Origin: a bacterium
GTDB lineage: Bacteria; Patescibacteriota; Minisyncoccia; Moranbacterales; DUUL01
Direction: 5' to 3'
Assembly: GCA_030641245.1 (NCBI GenBank)
Contig: DAOWHU010000054.1
Coordinates: forward strand, 1-25,528
Length of the DNA stretch: 25,528 bases
Shown: one piece after another, positions 6,248 through 14,194 of the stretch
How positions within the stretch are numbered: position 1 is the stretch's first letter
Layout of the letters: each line of letters opens with the position of its first letter
Translations under genes and position numbers: made by a program
Notes under the pieces: model-generated
What the model was told of the DNA's origin: nothing
What the model saw: the letters and a program-made list of their open reading frames with translations, nothing else
The model's database searches: none

Positions 6248-6355
6248 CTTGGCATCGACCTACTCTCACCGGTAAAGGCTACCATCGGCGCAAACAGTCT
6301 TAACTGCTGAGTTCGAGATGGGATCAGGTGTTACCCCGTCGCTATAAACACCAAG
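6248..6355 (-). rRNA. rrf: 5S ribosomal RNA
   Basis: The minus strand reads CTTGGTGTTTATAGCG... with the conserved loop CCCATCTCGAAC and ends in GGTCGATGCCAAG. The terminal helix (CTTGG/CCAAG) extends outward to TAGTTCTTGG/CCAAGAACTA, forming a precursor processing stem. The length of about 108 is normal. It follows the 23S gene in the same direction. Confidence 0.93.
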
Positions 6356-6766
6356 AACTATAGATTCAAAAAAGCTAAATTGTAGATGTACATAAATTGA
6401 TTATGGAGAAACTCGAAAATTTGTCTCCTAAAAAGCTTTGATAACTGGAGCGGAAAATAGTAATACAAATGCACAAAAAAGCATTACTCCAAATATCATC
6501 AAAAACAATTGGAAAGTATCGTTTTTTATCATAGTTTCAAAAATTAAAGACACAACACAACCTTTTTTAGTTGAAATAACTAAATTGGGTTTGATTAATA
6601 GATATTTTTTATTCTTGTAATACAACTTGAGTTTAAACTTTTTCAGATCTTGAATCAAGGGCACTTCGCCTATTCAAATCAATCACTGTTATTTGTCAGT
6701 CGTAATCTCCTTAATAATCATGTTGTTAACGTGAAACACGTCACAGGATGACTATTAAAGAGAAAA
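6356..6766 (-). other. 23S-5S spacer
   Basis: A 411-base internal spacer. It holds one arm of the 23S processing stem (6688-6701, the reverse complement of 10575-10588). A 78-codon minus-strand frame (6428-6664) lies within it; its last part is strongly hydrophobic, but it lacks a ribosome binding site and sits in the rRNA precursor, so it is not called a gene. No tRNA is seen. Confidence 0.6.
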
Positions 6767-7402
6767 AGTGGGTACTCCTAAATTTATTAGTATTCCTCGG
6801 CTGAATGTATTACTACACTTACACCTAGAACCTATCGACCTGGTAGTCTACCAGGAAATTTTGTTCCGATAAATCGAAACGGTTGTCTTATCTTGGAGTG
6901 GGCTTCCCGCTTAGATGCTTTCAGCAGTTATCCCGAACCAATATAGCTACCCAGCAATGCACTTGGCAGTGACAGCTGGTACACCAGAGATTAGCTCTTT
7001 CCGGTCCTCTCGTACTAGGAAAGAATCTCCTCAAACAACAACGCCTACGGCAGATAGAGACCAACCTGTCTTACGACGGTTTGAACCCAGCTCGCGTACC
7101 TCTTTAAATGGCGAACAGCCATACCCTTGGGGCCTTCTTCAGTCCCAGGATGAGATGAGCCGACATCGAGGTGCCAAACAGCGCCGTCTATATGAACTAT
7201 TGGGCGCTATTAGCCTGTTATCCCCGGGGTAACTTTTATCTGCTGATCTTCCGCGCATCTATATGCCACGGTCGGTTCACTAAATCCTGCTTTCGCAACT
7301 GCTCGACTGATAGGTCTCGCAGTAAATTTGGCTTATGGTTTTGTCCTATCACTCCGATTTCCATCCGGAGCTAGCCAAACTTTATGAGCGCCTCCGTTAC
7401 AC

Positions 7403-7434
<32 letters not shown>

Positions 7435-7450
7435 ACCAGGCACTGTTCCC

Positions 7451-7650
7451 GGTCTGGTATTTGGACTTTTCGCTTTGAGCTTGAAGTTGAATAAACAACT
7501 TTTTAGAATTAGATCATGCAGACAATTAGAAACATTTTGAGAAATCGTCAAAAAACAATTCCGTCAAAAATTGTGAAAACTTACTAAAGTTAATCTTAAT
7601 CTAATTATCTGCTTTTCTAATTTTACATTGAAAAGTACAAATAACAGACC
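7451..7650 (-). other. Intervening sequence in 23S rRNA, helix 79 region (domain V)
   Basis: About 200 bases replace the tip of the helix that in E. coli lies just before the GTGTCTGGTGGGTAGTTTGACTGG segment. The ends pair imperfectly over 21 bases (7451-7471 with 7630-7650, two mismatches), and a second stem inside (GCAGATAATTAGA with TCTAATTGTCTGC) continues the hairpin. No group I or group II motifs and no ORF are seen. Such hairpin insertions in other bacteria are often cut out by RNase III, leaving fragmented rRNA, or may stay as expansion segments. Confidence 0.75.
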
Positions 7651-7922
7651 AGGGTTAGCATTCAAAATCACACAGAGTGGTATTTCACTGATGACTCCAT
7701 CCCGACCGAAATCAGGACTTCAAAGTCTCCCACCTATTCTCAGCAGTATAATATCAAACGCAATGCCAAGCTGTAGTAAAGCTCCACGGGGTCTTTTCGT
7801 CTTGCCGTAGGTAGAGGGCATCTTTACCCCCATTGCAATTTCACCGGGTCCTTCGTTGAGACAGTTGTCCAGTCGTTACGCCTTTCATGCGGGTCGGAAA
7901 TTACCCGACAAGGAATTTCGCT

Positions 7923-8296
7923 CTGACATGTTATCTTTACGTCGCCGTAAAGCACGGACTATAACTTATCACTTAATTCTAGTGACTTCAGCGTTTAGTC
8001 TCTGAGGATTCCAAGAGCTTTATCAATCGTTCTTGATCTTTCCTGCTGATATTCTGGCAGTTTTTACAAACTACACTGGAAACATTTTCACTGGATATAA
8101 AAATATCCGAGTAGTTCCAGATTCTCCAGATTTTCCAGCATATGGCTGAATGTTTTTGGACATTATGTTAATTCTACATAATAAGCAACTACTTTTACCT
8201 CTCAACTTTTCAACTTTATTTTAACTTCAAATATACTCGACTACACTTGCCCATAATCGTTCCAGTCCTTGAAACTATCTCTAAGAGACAGCCTCA
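7923..8296 (-). other. Group I intron in 23S rRNA after U1931 (E. coli numbering)
   Basis: The conserved exon sequence CTAAGGT|AGCGAAATTCC is split exactly between U1931 and A1932 by 374 bases. The intron ends in G, as group I introns do. The R element CTCAGAGACTAAACGC (8006-7991) and S element AAGTTATAGTCCGTG (7967-7953) are clear and form P7 (GACTA/TAGTC). There is no ORF for a homing endonuclease. The site overlaps the recognition sequence used by I-CeuI-type homing endonucleases, a known hot spot. The 5' splice-site helix P1 was not resolved confidently by eye. Confidence 0.88.
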
Positions 8297-9117
8297 ACCT
8301 TAGAACGATTATAGTTATCGCTGACGTTCACTGGCGCTTCGGAGATTGGCTTGCACCGCTCTCGTTAACGTTCCAGCACTGGTCAGGCGTCAATCCCTAT
8401 ACTTCCTCTTGCGAGTTAGCAGAGACCTGTGTTTTTGATAAACAGTCGCCAGACATCTTTAGCTGCGGCCAACCCTATAAATAGGATCGGCAGACCTTAT
8501 CCCGAAGTTACGGTCGCTGTTTTGCCGAGTTCCTTAACGAAGGTTCTCCCGTTCACCTTAGGCTACTCGCCTTGTCTACCTGTGTTGGTTTTAGTACGGA
8601 TGCTATATTACTAATTTTAGAAGCTTTTCCTGGCACTCTGCTCGCCTTTCTTCTCCTGACAAAGTCAGAATTCGAGTTAATTCTTGGAATATTGCTAGAC
8701 GGATTTACCTATCTAACTTCCTCAAATTACCTACCGGAATCCAATAACCGGCAAAGATTACTAAAATGCGTCACTCCATCAAATAATATAGTAGTGCAGG
8801 AATATTAACCTGCTATCCATCGACTACCCTCGACCTAAATCGAGACTCGCCTTAGGACCGACTAACCCTAGGATGATTATCATAGCCCAGGAAACCTTAG
8901 ACTTTCGGTGTACGGGGATTTAACCCGTATTGCGGTTACTCATACCAACATTCTCACTTCTATCCGCTCCACTCAAGCTCACGCTAAAAGCTTCACTGCA
9001 AATAGAACGCTTCCCTACCACCCAACGCAAAAAGCGCTGAATTCGCATCTTCGGTATTATGCTTAGCCCCGGTACATCTTCGACGCAAAACCACTGAACT
9101 AGTGAGCTGTTACGCTT

Positions 9118-9152
<35 letters not shown>

Positions 9153-9997
9153 AGTTGTCAAAGTAATTTCACCTTCTTTTCCACTTAGCATAAATTTAGG
9201 GACCTTAGATTGCGATCTGGGCTGTTTCCCTTTTGAGCCTGGATCTTAGAACCCAGGTTCTGACTGTTGGGGTCAATCAATAAGTATTCGGAGTTTGGTT
9301 GAGTGATCTAGGCATAGCCCGATACACTCATTCAGTAGCTCTACCCCTTATTGATAATTGGAACTGAGGTAAATCAGTCCCTTCCCAACGCTAGCCCAAG
9401 AGCTATTTCGGGAAGAACCAGCTATCGCCGGACTCGATTGGAATTTCTCCTCTATGCACAAATCATCCCCGCGCATTAAACGACGCGTGGGTGCGGGCCT
9501 CCTCTCAATGTTACTTGAGATTCACCCTGTTCATGCATGGCTCGTCCGGATTCGGGTCTAATTCATAAGACTTACGGCGGTTAAACCTCGCTTTCACTAC
9601 GCTTATTTCACAAAGTGACTTAAGCTAGCCATATAAATTAACTCGTTGGTTCGTTCTGCAAAAAGCACGCAGTCATCCACCCGAAGGCAGACTCCTACTC
9701 TTTGTAAGCACATGATTTCAGGATCTATTTCACTCCCCTTTCGGGGTTCTTTTCACCTTTCCTTCACAGTACTAGTACGCTATCGATCTGAAACAATATT
9801 TAGCCTTGGAAGATAGTGCTCCCGGATTCAAACGGGGTTTCACCGGCCCCGCCCTACTTGAGAACAACTGCAATGAAGATTTATTTTTTTCGCTTACGGG
9901 ACTATTACCCTCTATGGTCTCTCTTTCCAAAGATATTCTGCTAAAAATAAATTTTGTAACTTCACATTAATTAAATAATCACAATTGCCTCGCAACC

Positions 9998-10240
9998 CCA
10001 TAAACTGAATAGTGCACCGGATCCTAAGATTCTAGGATCCGGACAAGCACTCGAAACATCACACAGACCAAGCTCCTTTAAAAGGAAGCGGTCCTAGGTT
10101 TTCACCGATATAAAATCGGGAGGATTTAAACACACGCAAGAAATCTTCAATCAAACTTTAAAACCGAGGTGGTGGTTGTGTTTCTGATTAAAACTCACGG
10201 GTTATAATAGTGATGTTTTTTTGCACTATTCAGTTTATGG
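9998..10240 (-). other. Intervening sequence in 23S rRNA, domain I
   Basis: A 243-base insertion follows GGGGAGTAGCCTAAA, corresponding to roughly E. coli positions 270-290. Its ends form a perfect 19-bp stem (9998-10016 with 10222-10240). Inside, 10017-10042 is a further hairpin (CCGGATCCTA/TAGGATCCGG). No ORF and no group I core are recognised. The long perfect stem resembles RNase III-excised intervening sequences known from other bacteria. Confidence 0.8.
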
Positions 10241-10635
10241 TTTAGGCTACTCCCCGTTCGCTCGCCGCTACTTAGGGAATCTTGGAAACTATTAAAAATA
10301 GTTTCACTGTGTTAATTTTTTTTCCTTCGGGTACTAAGATGTTTCAGTTCCCCGAGTTTGCCCCCACTCATGTCTCACTATTTTCGACATTAGTCGAACT
10401 CAGTGAGACACGAACGAGTAACAGAGGTCTACTCTGTTGCGTTTCCGCATTCGGAAATTCCCGGATCAAAGGTTGTTTATCACCTCCCCGAGACTTATCG
10501 CAGATTACTACGTCCTTCGTCGCTTGTTTCAGTCAAGGCATCCATCATGTGCCTTAGTTGAGCACCGCACTTTTGACTGACAAATAACAAAGATCGAAAG
10601 ATCCATCGTTATCCATGCCAAAAGCTTATACTCTA

Positions 10636-10641
10636 ATTATA
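10636..10641 (-). promoter_or_regulatory. Possible -10 box upstream of 23S rRNA
   Basis: A perfect TATAAT on the minus strand lies about 70 bases upstream of the mature 23S 5' end and just inside the MITE-like element. No convincing -35 box is found at the right distance, so the rRNA promoter remains uncertain. Confidence 0.25.
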
Positions 10642-10668
10642 TTACAATTTTTTTTACCTACATCTATA

Positions 10669-10829
10669 GGGACTGTTCCTAAACATCATTCCGTTGCGAA
10701 ATTTGTTAGTTTTGTAATAAATTCTTAAACAATTTTTGAAGCACTAACGATAGCTAATGTGATAAAATTTTTTAATAATTTAGCCAAAACTGGAAAATTA
10801 CAGCAGGAATAATGATTAGGAACAGTCCC
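10669..10829. mobile_element. MITE-like element with 24-bp terminal inverted repeats
   Basis: The ends GGGACTGTTCCTAA...CATTCC (10669-10692) and its reverse complement (10806-10829) match at 22 of 24 positions. The 113-base interior is AT-rich and without a coding frame. No clear target duplication was found. A related fragment, GAGAACAGTCCC, is at about 3303-3314. Ends of this kind suggest mobilisation by a transposase encoded elsewhere, which is inference. It lies about 80 bases upstream of the 23S processing stem. Confidence 0.6.
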
Positions 10830-11150
10830 CTGTTATGATAAAACTATTAGAATCCTCTCCCTTAACAGTTTCATATTTTTCAAAGTCACCTCTATCTAAT
10901 TCTGATAAAAGTCCGATAAAAAAATTCTAAAATCCTTCATATCGAACTTCCGTCAACCGCCTTTTCAAAATTCGCCTCTTCAACGAACTCTTTCAGAGCA
11001 AACAAAAAAACCGCCAGAGCGATTTCACAAATCTTTCTAATTTGTAAAACCTATTTTTTCTTCAATTTTAGCTCGTTGTTTGCGGTTATCATTAATCGTC
11101 TTAAATTTTAAACAAAATAAAATTCCCCTCTTTCGTCCCTCTAAATTCAA
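10830..11150 (-). pseudogene. Decayed coding sequence, several frames
   Basis: Translation of the minus strand gives protein-like fragments in successive frames, each ended by a stop: ...TINDNRKQRAKIEEKIGFTN (to about 11040), ...CEIALAVFLFALKEFVEEANF (to about 10939), a short MKDFRIFLSDFYQN, and ELDRGDFEKYETVKGEDSN up to the MITE-like end. The simplest reading is one or two old genes with frameshifts, truncated by the element. No family is recognised. Positions 11006-11087 can instead fold as a hairpin RNA, so the region may be noncoding. Confidence 0.3.
11003..11087 (-). terminator. Long hairpin with seven-U tail
   Basis: On the minus strand AACCGC (11087-11082) pairs with GCGGTT (11014-11009), followed by a run of seven T. 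Within it GAGC/GCTC and ACAAAT/ATTTGT form further stems. With the promoter at 11159-11186 it would delimit a transcript of about 150 nt, which may be a small RNA or the leader of a lost gene. Confidence 0.4.
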
Positions 11151-11158
11151 CTCTAATA

Positions 11159-11186
11159 AATATAACAGAGAGAGAAATGTTGTCAA
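11159..11186 (-). promoter_or_regulatory. Sigma-70-type promoter candidate
   Basis: Minus strand TTGACA (11186-11181), 16 bases, TATATT (11164-11159). It points toward the decayed region, the MITE-like element and finally the 23S gene about 590 bases away. It could be the original rRNA promoter, or drive a short RNA ending at 11003. Confidence 0.5.
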
Positions 11187-11326
11187 GAGAATGCCTTGGG
11201 CAGTATAGAGTATTTAGTATCCAGTATCTAACATACAGCTTAACCAATTTTGAATTTTGAATCAATTTTCCTGTCAAAGGCGAACGCAACAATAACTTAA
11301 TTTTCCAATTTCAAAACCTCCAACCT

Positions 11327-11345
11327 GGGCGAGCTCCGCTCGCCC
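11327..11345. repeat. GGGCGAGC-TCC-GCTCGCCC palindrome
   Basis: An eight-pair perfect hairpin of the dispersed type; relatives with the same TCC-like centre are at about 13961-13982 and 22679-22695. The surrounding 11190-11370 stretch is AT-rich repeat sequence without a gene. Confidence 0.5.
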
Positions 11346-11368
11346 CCCCCTTCATTTCCCTCTCCAAA

Positions 11369-11400
11369 CAAAAAAGGCATCGTCAATTCCGACCGATGCC
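11369..11400 (-). terminator. Strong intrinsic terminator of the 12043-11418 gene pair
   Basis: On the minus strand GGCATCG pairs with CGATGCC around an 11-base loop and is followed by TTTTTT. It lies 18 bases past the stop codon at 11418. Confidence 0.9.
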
Positions 11401-11417
11401 CCCCCCTTATCCTTTTT

Positions 11418-11741
11418 TTAAATATCATTATTTATCCAACGTTGCTCACGAAAATTCCAAAACCAAACAAAGCTCGGTTTCTCTAAAGAAATTTCCGGGA
11501 AAAATTTCATATGAAGATCTTTCGGAAAGCTTTGCCTATTTAAAATCCGAGTTCCAGAATCAAGATCGACCCAATTAACTGGACAATTATTTGGGAAAGC
11601 AACGAAAAGAACCAAAGCAAAAATTTCGTTTAAAAATATGAATATCTCCACCCGATAGCCATAACCAATAAAATTCTCTTCAATTACTTTTTGTAATTCC
11701 TTGCGAGAAAAAATTAGATTGCCTGAATCATACATCTTCAT
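11418..11741 (-). CDS. Hypothetical protein, 107 residues
   Basis: The ATG is preceded at proper distance by AAAGGAG, so it is a credible gene. A hydrophobic segment at about residues 33-50 (IFIFLNEIFALVLFVAF) may be a buried strand-helix or a membrane helix. The C-terminal part is aromatic (FVWFWNF). No domain is recognised. It starts 11 bases after the stop of the upstream 96-residue gene, forming a two-gene operon with a shared terminator. Confidence 0.7.
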   Translation of the reverse strand: MKMYDSGNLIFSRKELQKVIEENFIGYGYRVEIFIFLNEIFALVLFVAFPNNCPVNWVDLDSGTRILNRQSFPKDLHMKFFPEISLEKPSFVWFWNFREQRWINNDI

Positions 11742-11752
11742 TTCTCTCCTTT

Positions 11753-12043
11753 CTACTCAACCAACGAGCAGATGTCCTTAGAAAACTCAACATATTTTTT
11801 GCCAAATAATTTTTCCCCCCAATAATCAGCGGCCGCTTTCTTGTTTTTTGTCCTTAAGGCTATAATGATATTCTCTGTTAAGACAATCCATCCTGAATGA
11901 GTCACGCTAGCCGGATTTTGACCATGTTCTTCCTTGTCTGCCAAGAGAATTTCACAACCAACCAAAGACTCCAGCATATCTTCAGGCTCAAATTTATTCA
12001 TCGGCGCCTGATCAATAACAATTTTTTTTCTTGGTTTGCCCAT
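11753..12043 (-). CDS. Hypothetical protein, 96 residues
   Basis: GGGGAGGAAATC precedes the ATG, a good ribosome binding site. The product is soluble and mixed alpha/beta with a basic start (MGKPRKKIVIDQ) and HSGWIVLTENIIIAL in the middle; no cysteine motif or catalytic signature is visible. First gene of a two-gene operon with the 107-residue protein. A TTGACA-like box lies about 60 bases upstream without a convincing -10 box. Function unknown. Confidence 0.7.
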   Translation of the reverse strand: MGKPRKKIVIDQAPMNKFEPEDMLESLVGCEILLADKEEHGQNPASVTHSGWIVLTENIIIALRTKNKKAAADYWGEKLFGKKYVEFSKDICSLVE

Positions 12044-12161
12044 TTTGATTTCCTCCCCTAAAAATTAATTTGTAAAAACTGTTTCAAAACAATCTTATTT
12101 GTCAAATTGCTAAGATTCCATCCTACCCCATCCTCCACCAAAAAGCAAGAAAATTCCACAG

Positions 12162-12202
12162 AAAAAGAACCTTTTGCCGATTTAGACTAAGGTCCTTTTT
12201 TT
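12162..12202 (-). terminator. Terminator with conserved loop, copy 1
   Basis: A stem of A/T-rich arms with ACCTT/AAGGT closes a loop containing CGATTTAGACTAAG and ends in a T run on either strand. It lies about 20 bases after the stop of the 12450-12223 gene. The same loop with altered arms occurs at 13988-14029. Confidence 0.65.
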
Positions 12203-12222
12203 ACTCAAAATACATTTGTAAG

Positions 12223-12450
12223 TTATTGTGAAAATTTCAACGGCCCCTTGTTATACCACAAACCAAACCAAACAATACAAAAAATGGACACTCCGGTAAT
12301 AATCGCTGAAATTGCTGGAGCTAAAAATCCGTTTGGGTCTAATCCTATTTTAGAAAAAACTAACAGCAAGATAAAATAAGCAATAAACCCGCCCAAACCC
12401 GCTAAACATAATCTTACCCAATAATTTAATAAAAGAACTTTAATTTTCAC
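12223..12450 (-). CDS. Small two-helix membrane protein, 75 residues
   Basis: The start is GTG at 12450, preceded by AGGGGG seven bases upstream. Two hydrophobic segments, about residues 13-33 (RLCLAGLGGFIAYFILLLVF) and 42-64 (APAISAIITGVSIFCIVWFG), predict a helical hairpin in the membrane with short basic ends. No family is recognised. It follows the C39-like peptidase gene by 44 bases and may be cotranscribed with it. Confidence 0.65.
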   Translation of the reverse strand: MKIKVLLLNYWVRLCLAGLGGFIAYFILLLVFSKIGLDPNGFLAPAISAIITGVSIFCIVWFGLWYNKGPLKFSQ

Positions 12451-12494
12451 GACGCACCCCCTACTGTTATATTTTCAAAATAATTTCTTCTTAT

Positions 12495-13163
12495 TTATAT
12501 TCTAATCTTTTTCGTTCCATTCTTCAACCGAAACCCCATAATCCCCTTATTCCTCTCTCCCGGATATCCCCAAGCTTTTTCAAAAACCTCAAACGAAACT
12601 TTTCGATCCTCTATCCCAGGAAAACCACCCGGATCATTGATAATAAAATTCTCATCGTCCCAACCTTTCACCACCACAAAATGCCCAGCATAGCCCTCTC
12701 TCTTATTCAAAATCATTGAATTAACTTGAACCATAATAATATACCCGTCCTCCATCAAATCAAAAATCTCTTCTTTCTCCGGAATTCTTTTTTGAATCTT
12801 GATTTTCTCTAAAAACTTTTTCGACTGCTCTCGTCCTTGTTCAATATCAGCTTTAATATCCGTTTTTCCCGCCGCCTCTCGTCCATACATTTCCGCCAAA
12901 TATTCTTTTCCTTTTTTTATAAATTTTTGATAATCAAAAACTTCCACATTAACCGCCTCAAATCCATTTTCTTGAAACCAAATTATCGCCCCCATTGACC
13001 ACGTCCACAAACCTTCTTTTTTCTCGCTAATTTTATTCAACTCTTCCCATAGAAATTCTCTCTCGGGAACAAAGTATTTCAAAATCATCTTCAAGCAAGC
13101 TTGAAAACAATGCGTCCCCTCCTTCGTATTCGAATAAAATGGCAATCCTTTTATATTTTTCAT
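12495..13163 (-). CDS. C39-like papain-fold cysteine peptidase
   Basis: The protein has 222 residues. The N-terminal segment THCFQACLKMILKYF (17-31) supplies the candidate nucleophile (Cys19 or Cys23). GHFVVVKGWDDENFIINDPG (160-179) supplies the catalytic His161 and Asp177 in the arrangement of the C39 family. The classical QxxCGxA context is altered, so activity is probable but not certain. No signal peptide or ABC transporter domain is fused or adjacent, unlike bacteriocin-processing C39 peptidases, so the substrate is unknown. A small membrane protein gene follows. Confidence 0.75.
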   Translation of the reverse strand: MKNIKGLPFYSNTKEGTHCFQACLKMILKYFVPEREFLWEELNKISEKKEGLWTWSMGAIIWFQENGFEAVNVEVFDYQKFIKKGKEYLAEMYGREAAGKTDIKADIEQGREQSKKFLEKIKIQKRIPEKEEIFDLMEDGYIIMVQVNSMILNKREGYAGHFVVVKGWDDENFIINDPGGFPGIEDRKVSFEVFEKAWGYPGERNKGIMGFRLKNGTKKIRI

Positions 13164-13307
13164 ACCCCCATCCTACCACAATCCTAAAAAACCAAAAATA
13201 AAAACTGGCTGGCCGATGGATTGAAAATTAAATCATTGTAAATTGATTGAAAATTGTAAATTGAAAATTGAAAATTCTTCAAGAAGGAATCTCCTTGAAG
13301 TATTCCC

Positions 13308-13336
13308 TTGCCAAATCCCCCAACATCCTCTACTAT
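13308..13336 (+). promoter_or_regulatory. Promoter of the 156-residue gene
   Basis: TTGCCA (13308-13313), 17 bases, TACTAT (13331-13336). The bases after the -10 box (TATAAAACC, then CAAAGAAG) are shared with the promoter at 14114-14141, which shows common descent. Transcription would start near 13343, which rules out a protein start at 13308. Confidence 0.7.
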
Positions 13337-13388
13337 AAAACCTTCACAAAGAAGCAACTTTAAAACTTATCGAAAGGAGAACCTTATT

Positions 13389-13859
13389 ATGAAAGCAACC
13401 GACGAAGTTTGGATAACGATAGCAGGCTCACTCAAAAGAACCACGAACACAGACAAAAGCATTGAGGCAATCTTAACCTTCTTCAAAGGAGCTGGCATAA
13501 CAAACCAAACTCTTCACGACTTAAATAAAGCCGATAACAAAAAGCCTGGACTCATTAAAAGAATGTTTAAAACCACTGGCAAAAAAAGACCTCGCCAAAC
13601 AACATGGAGCTGCAACGGAATTATTAAAATACCTGCTCTGCTTTACAACGATGAATTACTCAACGCTGGACCTGAAACTTTCAAGATTATTAAATACCTC
13701 GGTAAAACCCTTACGTGCGGTGAAAATGAAATCGCCTTTATAGCTCAATCCACTGCCCGAAAACACTCTTTAACAGTCCAGTGTCTAAAAACTCCCGAGG
13801 GATTAGAAATACACGGTTTCAAAAAACACATCCCCCGCCCCGAACTTGAAGAGTACTAA
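13389..13859 (+). CDS. Hypothetical protein with C-terminal KTPxG...KxIPxPExEE module
   Basis: The start at 13389 is set by AAAGGAG upstream and by the promoter at 13308-13336. The 156-residue product begins with a helical part (about 1-60, FFKGAGITNQTLHDLNKA) followed by a basic stretch (about 61-75) and a beta-rich C-terminus. Its last part, LKTPEGLEIHGFKKHIPRPELEEY, resembles the end of the 82-residue protein at 15038-15286 (KTPLGRIKLTGCRKYIPKPEEE). Both genes end with nearly the same terminator. The basic, helical first half could bind nucleic acid, which is inference. Function unknown. Confidence 0.7.
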   Translation: MKATDEVWITIAGSLKRTTNTDKSIEAILTFFKGAGITNQTLHDLNKADNKKPGLIKRMFKTTGKKRPRQTTWSCNGIIKIPALLYNDELLNAGPETFKIIKYLGKTLTCGENEIAFIAQSTARKHSLTVQCLKTPEGLEIHGFKKHIPRPELEEY

Positions 13860-13880
13860 CCACCCTCCTCCTAAAACAAT

Positions 13881-13917
13881 TAAAAGCCCTGCGCAAACAA
13901 ACTTGCCAGGGCTTTTA
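13881..13917 (+). terminator. Intrinsic terminator, AAAAGCCCTG type
   Basis: TAAAAGCCCTG (13881-13891) pairs with CAGGGCTTTTA (13907-13917). The same stem is used after the gene at 15286, and a variant (GACCCTG) after the gene at 19895. Confidence 0.88.
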
Positions 13918-13987
13918 TCCTTCCCAAAATTATCTTTCCCTTGCCCCCCAAAAAAAACCCTGGGGCAAGTTCCGCTTGCCCCTCCAC

Positions 13988-14029
13988 AAAAAAAGAACCT
14001 TTCGTCGATTTAGACTAAGATTCTTTTTT
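13988..14029. terminator. Terminator with conserved loop, copy 2
   Basis: The loop CGATTTAGACTAAG matches copy 1 (12162-12202), while the arms differ (AAGAA/TTCTT here). It ends in a T run on both strands. It lies between two plus-strand units and may isolate the downstream promoter. Confidence 0.55.
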
Positions 14030-14113
14030 CTGCCCTAAAAAATTAATGTGCTTTTTCTACTAACAAAAAGAAACAGAGTTCCCCTTCAAAAATTTCTTAA
14101 AACGCCTATTCTC

Positions 14114-14141
14114 TTGCTTTTTCTCTCATTTGTTTTACTAT
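14114..14141 (+). promoter_or_regulatory. Promoter of the 14195-15286 operon
   Basis: TTGCTT (14114-14119), 16 bases, TACTAT (14136-14141), followed by TATAAAACC and then AAAGAAG as in the promoter at 13308. The two units appear to be duplicates at the regulatory level. Confidence 0.7.
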
Positions 14142-14194
14142 AAAACCCTCAAAAGAAGTACCTCGAAAACTAACAATACGAGAAGGAGGTCGTT

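Noticed and set aside
6428..6664. 78-codon hydrophobic frame between 23S and 5S
   Set aside because: No ribosome binding site, inside the rRNA precursor, AT-rich; more likely chance.
11101..11292. 63-codon minus-strand frame
   Set aside because: Spans the candidate promoter and dispersed AT-rich repeats; no ribosome binding site.
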